NCBI RefSeq assembly: GCF_001704415.2
Contig: NC_030808.1
Span: 137,903,089 to 137,967,088 of the forward strand
Origin: Capra hircus
Taxonomy: Eukaryota; Chordata; Mammalia; Artiodactyla; Bovidae
Direction of reading: 5' to 3'
DNA: 64,000 nucleotides
The notes under the pieces were generated by a model. It was not told the DNA's origin. It ran no database searches and was given only the letters and a program-made list of their open reading frames with translations. Position 1 is the first letter of the stretch. Every line of letters starts with the position of its first letter. Positions 35,901-51,399 of the stretch are shown here, piece after piece. Made by a program: the position numbers and the translations under genes.

Positions 35901-37022
35901 AAATGATAAAATATTTTTATGAGCAGAGGGAACTATAGAAAGCAGCACGTGATAGGGATCATTATTTTACTTCCTTTCTTCATCACATAATTTTAAATTT
36001 AATACCCTTCCCTAAAGTTTCATCAGCATCTCCTGAGCTTGAATAGCCTCTGTGGTTGTCATAAATAAGGGGGCCATCCCCACAAAAGAGTGCAAACCCC
36101 AGAGGCCTGCAGAAAAATAAAAAGCAATTTCCACTGGGCATGTTTTTCTCTACAGCACCACCAGGAACACGCAACTCAATACTGCCTACTAACCTTGAAC
36201 TTCAAGTTACCGCACTTCATAATCTCCTCAATCCCCAAGGAGATCTGGCCACTCCCTTCCCTAGCTGGCATCCAACTTCACAGTCAATGAATATCCTATT
36301 TCTATTCCATGCTTAATATATTCCATCACAATCCTCTTCTCACCACCATCTCTGCCTCTCCCTAGTTTGTTAAACATGAGGGAATTATTCCAAGCCTAAG
36401 GATGAAGAGTTGATAGAAATGAAAAGATGTAGAGCACTGGGACCAAAGTGAAGAAAGAGAGGAAGGCACCTAGGGTGCAAAATTTAAGGATACAGCACTC
36501 GGATTGGGCAAGTGTAGGATCAGCTCAGATGAGTGCCTTCCTGAGTTTATGCCTAGCCAGATCTCTTATCTTACCCTAATCCCAGCCCTATTATTTTTTT
36601 CAAAATTTAATATAGTTGTTGCCAAAATTTTTAATGCTCATCCAGATGTTACATACACTTCTTCCCACACCACAGGGACTCATCCAGGTGATACATCTGG
36701 GCTCAGATGCTGCCTTTTGGTGCCTACATGTTTGGAGGATCTTACCTGTGCTTAAGAGATGTTCAGTTATGTTTCTTGAGTTGCCATTTTTCTTTATGGA
36801 GGCTTTCCCCTCTATTCTTTATGTTATCTGATTTATCTGATTTCATTCTTTGGTTTTACATTAAGATACCAGCATGTTTTTGTTATCACAAGACACCCTT
36901 GACCATCAGGTAATCAACACACACGGGACAACTGCAGTATTAAAAAACACAGATAGATCGGAATGTCAGTGATTTGCAATATTTGCAATGTCACTGATAA
37001 ATCAGAGCAGAATCAAGTTTGT

Positions 37023-37235
37023 GTGTGTGTGTTAAGTCGCTTCAGTCATGTCTGGCTCTGTGATCCTATGGACTATAGCCCACCAGGCTCCTCTGTCCTT
37101 GAGATATTCCAGGCAAGAATACTGGAGTGAGTTGCCATTTCCTTCTCCAGGTGATCTTCCTGACCCAGGGATCAAACCCACATCTCTTATGTCTCCTGCA
37201 TTGGCAGGCGGGTTCTTTACCACTAGTGCTAGCTG
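37023..37235 (-). mobile_element. Bov-tA SINE, antisense, with TSD
   Basis: Reverse of the SINE body and head, from the TG-rich tail to GGTTCTTTACCACTAGTGC. A perfect 14-bp TSD, AGAATCAAGTTTGT, occurs at 37009-37022 and 37236-37249. Confidence 0.88.
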
Positions 37236-37811
37236 AGAATCAAGTTTGTCTCTGCAACATCCTTGCAGTCTCTAGAATTTTCTATAGTTCTAAAGTGCTT
37301 TCCACAGAAGGAGAGAAAAAGATGCTTTTCTTCTGGCCTTCTCAGCACTATGTTTACTTTTTAAACACTGTGTACACCTGCGAGGTGCCGTGATCTCTTA
37401 AGTGTGTCTTGTCAGGACAGAAGTCAAGAGTGGTGGGTGTGTGTTGAAGCTTAGCAAATCCAGGAGGCCTGAGATGCTTGATTTCTCCAAACCCTGTCTC
37501 TTGGGTACCTTTCGAGTATATTCCTTGGAGAAGTTTTCCAGGGATTGTCTGAATGTATCTGGACCTTTGTCTGGTTGGTGCCCCATACGTGTGACCTAGA
37601 ATGCTTTCTGATTGCAAAATGCATATGGACTCGCCACACTCAACTAACTTTTCACCACAGTTCATGTTATCTTCCTCTCTTTTTTCACTGGCTTGGCTTT
37701 CACCTTCAGGATGAAATCTATCTCAGAAGATATTGGATTTCACTGGTCCTTTTAGGTCACCCCCAATCATCCTCAGTCACCCATTATCCCACTATGTTTT
37801 TTCTTTTTAAA

Positions 37812-38884
37812 AATTATTTTATTTTAATGTTTTTATTGAAGTATATTTGATTTACAATGTTGTTTTCATTTCTGCTCTATTGTAAAGTAATTCAGCTATA
37901 CATATATATACATTCTTTTTAAAATATTATTTTCCATTACAGTTTATCATAGGATACTGAATACAATCATCTGCAATATACAGTAGGACCTTGCTGCTTA
38001 TCCAGTCTATATATAATAGCTTACAGCTTGTTGTTATTGAGTCATCAAGTTGCGTCTGACTCTTTACGACCCCATGGACTCTAGCCCACCAGACTTCCCT
38101 GTCCTTCACTATCTCCCAGAGGTTGCTCAAACTCATGTCCATTGAGTCAGTGATGCCATCCAACCGTCTCATTCTCTGTAGCCCCCTTCTCCTACCCTCA
38201 GTCTTTCCCATCATCAGTGTTTTTTTCCAATGAGTCGGCTCTTCACATCAGTATTGGAGCTTCAGCATCAGTCCTTCCAGTGAACATTCAAGGTTGACTT
38301 CCTTTAGTTTACAGCTGCTCACCCCAAACTCCCAGTCCATCCTTCCCCCACACCCTCTCCTCCTTGGTAACCACAAGTCTCTTCTCCATGACTCTGAGTA
38401 TGTTTCTGCTTGCACATAAGCTCATCTGTGTCATATTTTAGATTCCACCTATAAGTGATATCATATTTGTCTTTCTCCTGTCTTACTTTTTGCTTAGTAT
38501 GATGATCTCTAGTTGCATCCATGTTGCTGCAAATGCATTACTTCATTCTTTTTATGGCCCTTAGTATTCCACTGTATATGTGCACCACGTCTTCTTTATC
38601 TTTTTATCTGTGGATGGACAGTTAGGTTGTTTCCCTGTCTTGGCTATAGTGAATACCACTGTTATGAACAGAGGGTGCATGTATCTTTTTGAAATGGTTT
38701 TGTCTGGATATATGCTCAGGAGTCGGATTGCTAGATCATATGGTAACTCTACTTTTAGTGTTCTGAGGACCCTCCATAAGAACCTCCATCCTGTTTTCCA
38801 TAGTGGCTGCACCAGTTTACATTCCCACCAGAGTACAGGAGGGTGCCCTTCTCGCCACATCCTCTCCAACATTTGAACAACTAG
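37812..38884 (-). mobile_element. L1 3' end, antisense, split by a BovB
   Basis: Reverse-oriented L1 3' UTR and end of ORF2; the 103-codon reverse frame 38872-38561 has the WWECKLVQPLW block. Pieces are 37812-38028 and 38305-38884. A possible 8-bp TSD, TTTTTAAA, is at 37804-37811 and 38885-38892. Confidence 0.75.
38029..38304 (-). mobile_element. BovB 3' tip, antisense, inserted in L1
   Basis: GTTGTTATTGAGTCATCAAG to GGTTGACTTCCTT is a reversed, older BovB end. The L1 repeats across it as TAGCTTACAGCT (38017-38028) and TAGTTTACAGCT (38305-38316), a 12-bp TSD with one change. Confidence 0.8.
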
Positions 38885-39030
38885 TTTTTAAAGCTAAAGA
38901 ATTTCTTCTCTAACTCTGCTTGTCAGCAGGATGTGTAACATACCACTTTCCCCCTCCCTCGGGCTGCATCTCAAGGTTAAATGAAATCTGTTCACTTTAA
39001 ATCCACCCACTCTCCTATCTTCTCTTCCAG

Positions 39031-39164
39031 GTAGCCATAGATTTTACGGCCTCAAACGGGGACCCCAGGAACAGCTGTTCCCTGCACTACATCCACCCCT
39101 ACCAGCCCAATGAGTACCTGAAGGCCTTGGTGGCAGTGGGAGAGATTTGCCAAGACTATGACAG
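39031..39164 (+). CDS. CPNE4: CPNE4 exon: A domain start with metal-binding motif
   Basis: 134 bases: 44 codons plus two bases of a split serine codon (AG|T), about residues 310-354. Acceptor TCTTCCAG, donor GTATGA. The exon opens VAIDFTASNGDP, the metal-ion site (MIDAS) loop of the von Willebrand A-like copine domain: D-x-T-x-S (Asp 313, Thr 315, Ser 317) where integrin A domains have D-x-S-x-S. HYIHPYQPNEYLKAL and VGEICQDYD follow as the first helix region. In copines this domain binds client proteins. The NSCSLHYIHPYQPNEYL wording fits CPNE4 and separates it from CPNE5 as I remember it. Confidence 0.96.
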
Positions 39165-39589
39165 GTATGAGACTTACCATCTATGGGGGTTCTTGTGGCC
39201 CCTAGCTAATCCTGGGCAGAATAATGGAAATGAAGTTATGCTGAGGCTCATGAAGGGACAAAATAAAGCCCAGCTCTAAATGTGTTATCCTCTTCACCTC
39301 AAGAGGAAATGAATTCATGCCAAGCTCACATTGGCCACCAAAAAATCCTTTCTTCTCTTACTTGGCTGGCAGGACCACTGGATAGAGATTTTGGTTCTGT
39401 TTTGTGAAATTTCATTATGTGCCTTACTACGTACAGAAAGTTGCAAAGTTGGGTGCATTGACTAGCAGCATAATGTCGCAGAACATCAAGCTCCACTTGA
39501 ACATCTAAATCAGCATCTGCACTGTAACATGATTCCTGGATGATTTGTATGCAAGTTGAGATTTGAGAGGCACCGGTTTATTGGGTGCT

Positions 39590-39745
39590 ATTCTTTCTGA
39601 TCCTCATACTAACCCTTCTGTCGTGGGTGTTGTTTAACAGAAGAGGAAAACTGTGCAGGGAGGTGAAGTGGTGTGTGCCCTGACCTACAGACAAGGGCAG
39701 GATTTAAACCCAGAGCCAGCTCCTTCCACAGCATAAGCTCGTAAT
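39590..39745 (-). repeat. Probable MIR SINE, antisense
   Basis: TTTAACAGAAGAGGAAAACTG and GGCAGGATTTAAACCCAGAG match reversed MIR blocks. Diverged. Confidence 0.55.
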
Positions 39746-40128
39746 CATGGGATTTCACTGATCTCAAGAGCTATTGGTAACTTCAGCAGAGGGTGTGTGT
39801 GTGCCCCCGACAGTGTTTACATGTGTTTGTAAGTCTGTATAGAAAACACAATTTTGAGATCAGATCAGTATTATATTTATTTTTACTTCTCGGCAAACAT
39901 TGACCTTGCCCACCAAGAGAATTCCTTGTAAGAAGTGATTTACATAAACTACATTGAACTGAATTTATTTTGCCTTTCCAGTATTTCTAGATTGAGGTGA
40001 AGTTGTTCACATGTTTGATTAAGAAGGTTCTTTGAAATAGAACCAGTGTAAATATATTGTGGGTAAATCTCAGTTGACAGCCTGATGTGATTGTAAAACA
40101 GGACTAGTTAGTAATAAGCAGTAACTAA

Positions 40129-40323
40129 GTGATGTGAAAGTTGCTCAGTCATGTCTGACTATTTGCAACCCTATGGACTATACAGTCCATGGAATTCTCC
40201 AGGCCAGAATACTGGAGTGGGTAGCCTTTCCCTTTTCCAGGAGATCTTCCCAACCCAGGAACTGAGCCCAGGTCTCCCGCATTTCAGGCAGATTCTTTAC
40301 CAGCTGAGCCACCAGGGAAGCCC
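40129..40323 (-). mobile_element. Bov-A2 SINE, antisense, with TSD
   Basis: Begins GTGATGTGAAAGTTGCTCAG and ends CCACCAGGGAAGCCC. A perfect 13-bp TSD, AAGCAGTAACTAA, occurs at 40116-40128 and 40324-40336. Confidence 0.9.
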
Positions 40324-41461
40324 AAGCAGTAACTAATTGACCAGGAAAATAAAGTGACTCTGTCCTCCAATTTCAGAGAGATTTCATGAAATAGCCTGAT
40401 TTCTGTTCTTTCTAGTCTCATAATTGGTGATAACCATATTAAAAACCTGATACCCAGGCACTTAGGGAGTGACACAACCTAGTGACCAGAAGGTGCATGA
40501 GTGTCCTTCCCACTGGTGAGTCCCTGGATTCGGATGGTCATCACCAATAACTCAGATGTGTGTGATGCTAGCTGGGGATGAACGAACAGATGCAGTCAAA
40601 TCAGATAGTGCTAAACACTTCCCCTTGCCCTTGCCAACACTTCCCCTCCATGTTTGGAACAGAGAGCAGTAATAGCATTTTAAATTACCTTGTTGAACTG
40701 ATACTTGTACCTACCCTTGAAATATTGTCTGTGAAGGCAACTTTAATCTCAGCTCTTGATTTCTTCAGGCCCCAATTCAGGAGGGATTCTTAGAGAAGCT
40801 CAAGTCATAATGGAGATTTCTACCAAGAGGAAAAAAACAGACAGATTGCAATTCCCACTGTTAGAAACTCCTCCAAATATCCCCCAAGATACCACCACAG
40901 TAATTCTCTCCTTTCTTTCTCTCTCTCTGCTCCCCCCCCAACACATACACAATGTTACCTTGTGTCATAATGTGTCCATTTAAAAGAAGAAGAATGAGAA
41001 CTTCTTCAGGATTCTTAACAACTTTTAAATATTGAAATGCTCATAAAATAAAGTAGGTAAAAGCACTTAATACAACACAATAGACACATAGTTGAGTCAG
41101 TAAAGTTGGCCTTGACTGACTCTGCAGGCACAAGGCAGCCTAGTGATGAATTCCAAAGAGCAAATTGATGGCATGGCCAGAAATTAAGATGCCAACACCC
41201 AGAGCCCTTGTGTGTTTCTGCAGCAGATTTATTGGACAGGCTACAGAAGTTCTGTTTCCTGATTACCTCAAACTCAAAATGCAGATAAGACAGTCAGAGG
41301 GACCCACACATCTTTTGGAGCTATTATCCCTTTATAATATGAACCAGACAAAGCCTAGGGAGGATTTTTATATTTCCTCAAAAGTACAGATAAAAGTAAG
41401 AGAGATCACCTTCAGCTTACATAAAAAATCATCTCAGATGATTCTTTTAAAAAACTGATTA

Positions 41462-41525
41462 ATGTTATATGTGGCAAAAACCATCAAAATATTGTAATTA
41501 TCCTCTAATTCAAATAAATTATTTT
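41462..41525 (+). repeat. L1 3' terminal fragment (diverged)
   Basis: TATGTGGCAAAAACCATCAA and ATTGTAATTATCCTCTAATT resemble the last bases of ruminant L1 before the A-tail. Confidence 0.5.
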
Positions 41526-41819
41526 GTTTAATTTTTAAAGGAAAATACCAAAGTTGTTGGTCCCAACTGGCCAAGAAAATCAGATTTCTTCAACTCAGTG
41601 GAGCATTTTTATTTTTCATGTGAAGAAAGCACCTCAGCATTGAAATCGGCGCACTAATCACTTCATGAAAACTGACAAGTTTCCCTCACTTCTCTGTGTG
41701 GGTGGAAAGACAATAGACAGACAGTCAGGACATTGCAAGTAGGGGCTTTGGAACTAATTTATTCTGCATCAAAGTCAGTGAAGTTGCTGCTCAAAAAGAA
41801 ACAGTTGAGTAAAAACTGA

Positions 41820-42065
41820 CAGAGGGCTCCGTCTGCCCACCTGCAGCGACGCAGAGGCATTTAATCCCCAGGAACCTTGAAATTCCTCTCAGCTTCTGAC
41901 GGCCAAGAGTTTTCTTCCTGCCTTGTACATTCACTGCTCGCGGATCATGACGAGCTGATCCATGAAGCTGAACAGCTTGAGAGACGCGTGAAGCTCAGAG
42001 TTCTCAGGGCGGCCTTGAGGGGAGGCTCAGGTCCTAAGCCTGGCAGGCAGCTCTGCTAGCCCGTT
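41820..42065. promoter_or_regulatory. Locally CpG-rich intronic segment (candidate regulatory)
   Basis: About ten CpG steps in 240 bases (GCGACG, CTCGCGG, AGACGCGTG and others), unlike the CpG-poor sequence around it. No repeat family recognised. A 60-codon open frame here has no domain. Regulatory role is inference only. Confidence 0.25.
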
Positions 42066-42384
42066 TTCTCTGTGTTTCTGAGAGAGAGACCCCTGCCTTC
42101 TGTCTCCTCCAGCTCCCCAAGTGTGTGCCTCCCAAATGAGCTCATCTGTTCCCAGTCGGTTGTAGCCCTCCCCTAGCTCCTACAAACAATGTGGTCTCTT
42201 TAGGCTGCTCAAAGCCAGGGTGGCATCCATTCCTAGGGCTCGGGTCTCTTTCGAAGAGTGCTGGGTAGGGTGCTGCAAGGTACAGTTAGAACTGAAACAG
42301 GCTGGAATGCAGAGGATTGGGTTAGCAGTCAGAAGTCACATTACAGTGCCGTCTTTTTCACTCTGCAGACACCAATCCATTGTT

Positions 42385-42490
42385 CTCTTGGCTCCACTTT
42401 GGAACCACTAGGGAAGCCTTAAAAACAGGCTGGTGCCTGGGCCCGATCCCCAGATTTAATTAGTCTGGTGCACATCCTGAGGTTAAACTC
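42385..42490. repeat. MER5-like hAT fossil
   Basis: CACTTTGGAACCACTAGGGA, GTGCCTGGGCCCGATCCCCAG and GTGCACATCCTGAGG fit the MER5 pattern. Short and diverged. Confidence 0.45.
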
Positions 42491-42611
42491 CTTGGGCCTT
42501 GTTTCCTTGACAGCAAATGAAAGATTCAGCTAACTTCCCCTGCAGAGTAGTTGTAAGAATTAGATATAGAAGTTCTGCCTTTTGTACATTCTTAATAAAT
42601 AATAGAGGCTT

Positions 42612-42914
42612 TCTGAAGGAGATCAGCCCTGGGATTTCTTCGGAGGGAATGATGCTAAAGCTGAAACTCCAGTACTTTGGCCATCTTATGGGAAGAGTTG
42701 GCTCATTGAAAAAGACCCTGATGCTGGGAGGGATTAGGGGCAGGAGGAGAAGGGGACAACAGAGGATGAGATGGCTGGATGGCATCACTGACTCGATGGA
42801 CGTGAGTCTGAGTGAACTCTGGGAGATGGTGATGGACAGGGAGGCCTGGCATACTGCGATTCATGAGGTCGCAAAGAGTTGGACACGACTGAGCGACTGA
42901 ACTGAACTGAAGTG
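42612..42914 (+). mobile_element. BovB 3' end, sense, with TSD
   Basis: Begins TCTGAAGGAGATCAGCCC and ends at the GAACT tip. A perfect 10-bp TSD, ATAGAGGCTT, occurs at 42602-42611 and 42915-42924. Little diverged from the consensus I remember, so probably young. Confidence 0.9.
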
Positions 42915-45857
42915 ATAGAGGCTTATACTCTTTACTTATATTTAAAACATCAACTGACACAAAAGGGAAAAGAACTATAGTGTCAGACCTAAAAGTCATT
43001 TTGAACCAATGACCTGTAAAATTTTTGGCTCACATACCCCTAAAAAGAATGTTTAAACATATAACCTTCACACCCTATTATATTGAAATCTAACATTTTC
43101 CATCATAAGTTTAAATAGTGACAAAGAATGATAATTCTAATGTCATGTAAATATGGACATTTAAAAATAAAACTCTTACATAACTCTACTGAATGCATCC
43201 AGCAAAACTAAACGCCACTTGATACCCACCATCATCCATTTAAAAACTGCGTGAACAAGTTCATCAGTTTGAGCTGAGAATTCTGTTTCTTGTTTTTCAT
43301 GAAGTCATATTTTCATTCCCTTCTCCCATAGAATTTCATCCCAATGTATCTTTAAAATTTGCTTTGAAATTCCTTAATTGATCACTATATTATGTCTTTA
43401 ATTAAAATATGAATATAAATTTTTAAATTTCCAATTTCTAAAATTTACTATAATGAAAAGATTTGAAGCATTTAAAATATCTTCTGGTTTAGTTTTTATT
43501 ATAATCATTATTGTTGCCTAATCATAAATATTTGGGAAATTTCAATAACTGATTATTGCCTATAAAATTTTTTTTAATCTTAATGAAACAGATATTCCCC
43601 AGTTAGTTTACATATCTGTGGGTAACTGCCCCCTCTGACCAGAATGGAAAAGTCCAGCATCAGTTCTAATTTAATTTTTTGTTTTATCAATGTAAATACT
43701 AAGAAAGCTTGTTTTTAAAAGTCCATGGTAATGGAAAGAGTTTGCTTAGCAGTGTTATGCAGTTTTTTCAATTCAAAGTTTTATATAAAAAATTACATAT
43801 CTATCATCAAAATATATTTTTAATGGTCTACCATCTGACATTAGCACTTTCAACAGTTCTTTTAAGCAAAAACTGGCAACTACCTGACTCATGAAGGGAT
43901 TTGTTTGCTAGCAGTCATTCTCATCAGGAAATGTCCCTTTGTATTTTGCTTGGAGCTTCTACAAAGGGGAGCAGTGCACACGGTGGCTGAGATTCTGCCT
44001 GGGTGAGCAGAGGGTAACTGGGAGACGGGAGGTGTGAATGAGAAGCAGGTACTTCAATCACAGACGTTCCCAAATCAGTTTCAGCAAAGAATACATGGGG
44101 AGGTAAAGGAGCTGAATATTGATTTCCTTTAAAAGCAAAGAAGCCATGCTCTTATATCTATAGAAGGGCTTTGTACCTCCACATACCCCAACTTTAAGAC
44201 CACCGCTTTAGAGAACAGCCTTTATTTAATGTGTAGCTGTTCTAAAATGCGATTTTACTGAGTTCATCTCCATTTCCTTATGGACACAGTCTTTCCTTAA
44301 TTGTTCTCTTGCTGTAGCCCCTTCTTCCTTATCTGGGAAGACAAAAATGCATCTCCCTTTGGAAGATCATCTGACCAAGGTCTTTCCCTAAGTCCAAGGC
44401 AGCAAGCTCATTGCCACTGAAAACCCTGGGCTCTTTGATCATATTTTATCCTATTTTATTCCAATAGTAGGAAATACTGCCTTCAGGAAATTCAATCTGC
44501 CTTGAATTTTCCAGGTTGGGAGGTTCCATCAGTCACCTCAGTAGTTTCTAGATGGCCCCTTTATAAGTGCTGGTAGGTCTCATTTTAAGTTCTCTGATGT
44601 GTTGGCAAGCCTTCACTTGCTTGTGTGCTCAACTTGCCTTCCCTTTCTCTGTCTAGTTTTATTTTTAATCAAGGAAAGTGAATACTTAAATCTATTGTTC
44701 TTAGGCTTGATTTTTTTTTTCCTTTAGTATGCTTATTAGGGCCTGTGTGGTGGTTAACTTCAGAGAACTGACACCCTCATGACTCATTAATTATTCCCCC
44801 TGTAGGTGAGACATTTTCCCTACCTTCCTGCTGTTGAAACTCAATTGTGTAACAGTGCCTCATGGTCAGTAAACTTCAAATCCCCAAGGGTGGCTTGAAG
44901 GTATAAAATCTGAAACACTGATTTGCTGATTAGAAACAGAATACTAGATCTCACCTCTCTTAAACTCATCAAAGAAAATAAAAGGTGTGGAGCTTCCTAA
45001 TTTTCTCTGCTTTGACTTCTGAGCCATCTGAGTTGGAAGAAGCTGGACCCATCCTCCACCCAGAACAGCTTTCTTCCAGATTTAACTAGAAAGCACCTCT
45101 AAAAACTCTCTCACATTCCTCACCCTTATCCTAGCTAAGAAGGAATCTCTGAGACAAAGCATTTCAATATTTCCAAGGCCCAGAAGTATTTCAGACCTGT
45201 GTCTAATCTTTTATAAGCTTTTATGATTTTCTGTTTATCATCATTAATACCCTAATACATGCTAGATATATGCAAAGTCCATACCTACATAACAGAGAGG
45301 GAAAGGGGGAACAAGTCATTTTTCTGACAAATTTAGCCTCTGATTTCAAAGAATTCTGATTTCCTTGAATCTCCCAACCCCTGCCCCAAATTTGGTCAAA
45401 TTGGATGTATTTTGGTGAAGGTCTATCAAAGCCATCTTTGGCTACCAGTGACCTCTATCTAAATCGGTAGATGGTGATGGGTGACAGTCTGGCTTTGATC
45501 CTTTGACTTCTCAGCCTGGGGCTCCCCTTTCGCTTCCAGAGACATTCCAGGGACAGTGAGCCCTTATCTGAGTTTCCTCTTCTCCTTGACTGACTCTGTA
45601 AGAATTGAGAAATGGAGGAATTTTTCCAAGAACAAATCTCAATTGAGTCTTTAATGGGAGAGCAAATAAAAAGTAGGTGTCCTGAGAAGGACGTGCCCTC
45701 TTCAAAGAGCAATATTCCTGAGCTCCACTGTAACAATCCCCTGACAGCACAAAATTCACTTAAGAAGTGTCTTGTTTGTGGTCTGATCAGGGGCCCAGTT
45801 ACAGAAAGCACAAGAGGAAACCACATTTAATACTGTATGTAATCATTAAGTTTTGAT

Positions 45858-46070
45858 GGTATAATAGAAAATTCATAGGCTTTGGAATTAAACAGTGCTT
45901 GCTGGTAAACACCTTAGTTCACTTCCTTAGACTTTTTGAGGCTCAGTTTATTCATCAGTAAAACAGGAATAAAAAGTAGGTGGACCTTCAAATGTATGAA
46001 AATTAACTAAGTATAGACATGGCCTAGCATCATATCTGGTGTTGTGCCAATCAATGTTCATTCTTCTCCT
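45858..46070 (+). repeat. MIR SINE
   Basis: TTTGAGGCTCAGTTTATTCATCAGTAAAACAGG is the MIR core. It ends about 220 bases before the exon at 46294. Confidence 0.6.
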
Positions 46071-46293
46071 ACTCACCTCTCACCTATAGTATAGGAAAGC
46101 AGTAAAGTGATGAGCTTTGGGGATTATTTCTTTATTTCAGTTTTCCACTCTATTGCTGTCCCCTGTTACCACAAGTAATCAAAAAGCATGAGTTAGCATT
46201 TGGCATAATGACCTGTTCTAGGGAGGCAATGCAGGTTTATGTTTTTCTTTCTCATTAGATGAAAAAATACAGCAACTTCTTTTTTAATTTCAG

Positions 46294-46348
46294 TGACAAA
46301 ATGTTCCCAGCCTTTGGGTTCGGTGCCAGGATACCCCCAGAGTACACG
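46294..46348 (+). CDS. CPNE4: CPNE4 exon: A domain, second strand
   Basis: 55 bases: one base completing the split serine, then 18 codons, about residues 355-372. Acceptor TTTAATTTCAG, donor GTGAGT. Encodes DKMFPAFGFGARIPPEYT, the DK.FP..GFGA block conserved in all copines. Phase 2 in, phase 0 out. Small exon whose skipping would break the frame, since 55 is not a multiple of three. Confidence 0.95.
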
Positions 46349-50419
<4,071 letters not shown>

Positions 50420-50553
50420 GGATTCAAGGAGTTGTGGAAGCCTATCAGAGCTGCCTTCCCAAACTCCAGCTCTACGGCCCCACCAACATCGCTCCCATCA
50501 TCCAGAAGGTGGCCAAGTCAGCATCAGAGGAGACCAACACCAAGGAGGCGTCG
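50420..50553 (+). CDS. CPNE4: CPNE4 exon: A domain core
   Basis: 134 bases: two bases completing glycine 390, then 44 codons, about residues 391-434. Acceptor TTTACCTCAG, donor GTAAGG. Encodes IQGVVEAYQSCLPKLQLYGP then TNIAPIIQKVAKSASEETNT and KEAS. The LYGPTN loop is the conserved copine segment whose threonine is placed to act as the second MIDAS loop residue; that role is inferred from A-domain structure. Phase 1 in, phase 0 out. Confidence 0.96.
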
Positions 50554-50669
50554 GTAAGGAGAGGGGTGGTCCACCTGCTAGTGCGCCTACCCTTCCTCCC
50601 CTGGATACTGGCCATAGCACCCGCCCCACTCTGACAAAGAATCTGCATTTTTACCTGCATGAGTTTGAA

Positions 50670-50830
50670 TAAATGATTTAACCTTCCCTCCCCAGTCCTC
50701 AGTCTCCTCATCTGAAAAATGGGGATAATCATGCCCATCTCTGCTGAATTAACATGAGGTTTAGGGATGACGCAACTCAAATGTCTTCAACATTACCTGA
50801 ACACAGGAGGCACTGAACAAGGGAAGCCTC
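50670..50830 (+). repeat. MIR SINE
   Basis: GTCCTCAGTCTCCTCATCTGAAAAATGGGGATAATCATGCC is the MIR core. It begins about 115 bases after an exon. Confidence 0.65.
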
Positions 50831-51106
50831 TATACTCTCTGGAGTGTAAGTCCATGTCACAATGCTCAACTCATCTTCAGTCCCTGGGAAGGAAAAAAAA
50901 AAGAAAAACAAAACTAAGCTTAACTTCCAGGGTATCCAGACTACAGATGGAAGTGAAATAAAATGATGGGTTATTCTTCTACCTAGTAATCAAGTGAAGT
51001 AACACACAACATCATGGGGAAGATTTGTTTGAGGTCCTATTGGTGGTTTTCTTAAGAAAAATGCAAACCAAAGCTGAAAGACCAGAGTTTGGTTTTTTTC
51101 CTAATA

Positions 51107-51340
51107 TGTGGTGTGCATGCTAAGTCACTTCAGTTGTGTCTGACTCTTTGTGACCTCATGAACTGTACCCTGCCAGACTCTGTGTGTCCATGGGATTCTC
51201 CAGGCAAGAATATTGGAATGGGTTGCCATGCCCTTCTCCAAGGGATCTTTCCAACCCAGGGATCAAATTTGTGTCTCTTACATCTCCTGCATAAGCAGGC
51301 GGGTTCTTTAACACTAGCACTACCTGGGAAGCGCCACCCA
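51107..51340 (-). mobile_element. Bov-tA SINE, antisense
   Basis: TGCTAAGTCACTTCAGTTGT to GGTTCTTTAACACTAGCACT and GGGAAGCGCC. Close in type to the SINE at 37023 (same CACTAG head variant). TSD not identified. Confidence 0.85.
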
Positions 51341-51399
51341 ATTACATTAGAGTTACATATATTACCAAATATAATAATTTTTCTATGTATCTTTTTTCA

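Larger units (their letters stand above)
27595..39030 (+). other. CPNE4: CPNE4 intron, 11,436 bases
   Basis: GT at 27595, AG at 39029-39030 after a pyrimidine-rich tract (TCTCCTATCTTCTCTTCCAG). Holds BovB, CHR-type SINE, Bov-tA and L1 insertions listed separately. Stretches 28275-29741, 31033-32787, 32960-34200, 35911-37008 and 37250-37803 show nothing I recognise apart from A/T-rich sequence (32600-32680). Confidence 0.8.
39165..46293 (+). other. CPNE4: CPNE4 intron, 7,129 bases
   Basis: Phase 2 intron, GT to AG. Apart from the listed repeats, 40337-41460, 41540-42380 and 42925-45857 show no family I can name. The last is A/T-rich, and 43015-44215 may be an old DNA transposon, since similar CATACCCC words sit near both ends, but I could not confirm it. 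Confidence 0.75.

Noticed and set aside
41877..42059. 60-codon frame in the CpG-rich patch
   Set aside because: No domain, no splice context in phase with CPNE4, and chance is sufficient.
43015..44215. A 1.2-kb DNA transposon with CATACCCC words near both ends
   Set aside because: The words are short, in the same orientation and not convincing terminal inverted repeats. Left unassigned.
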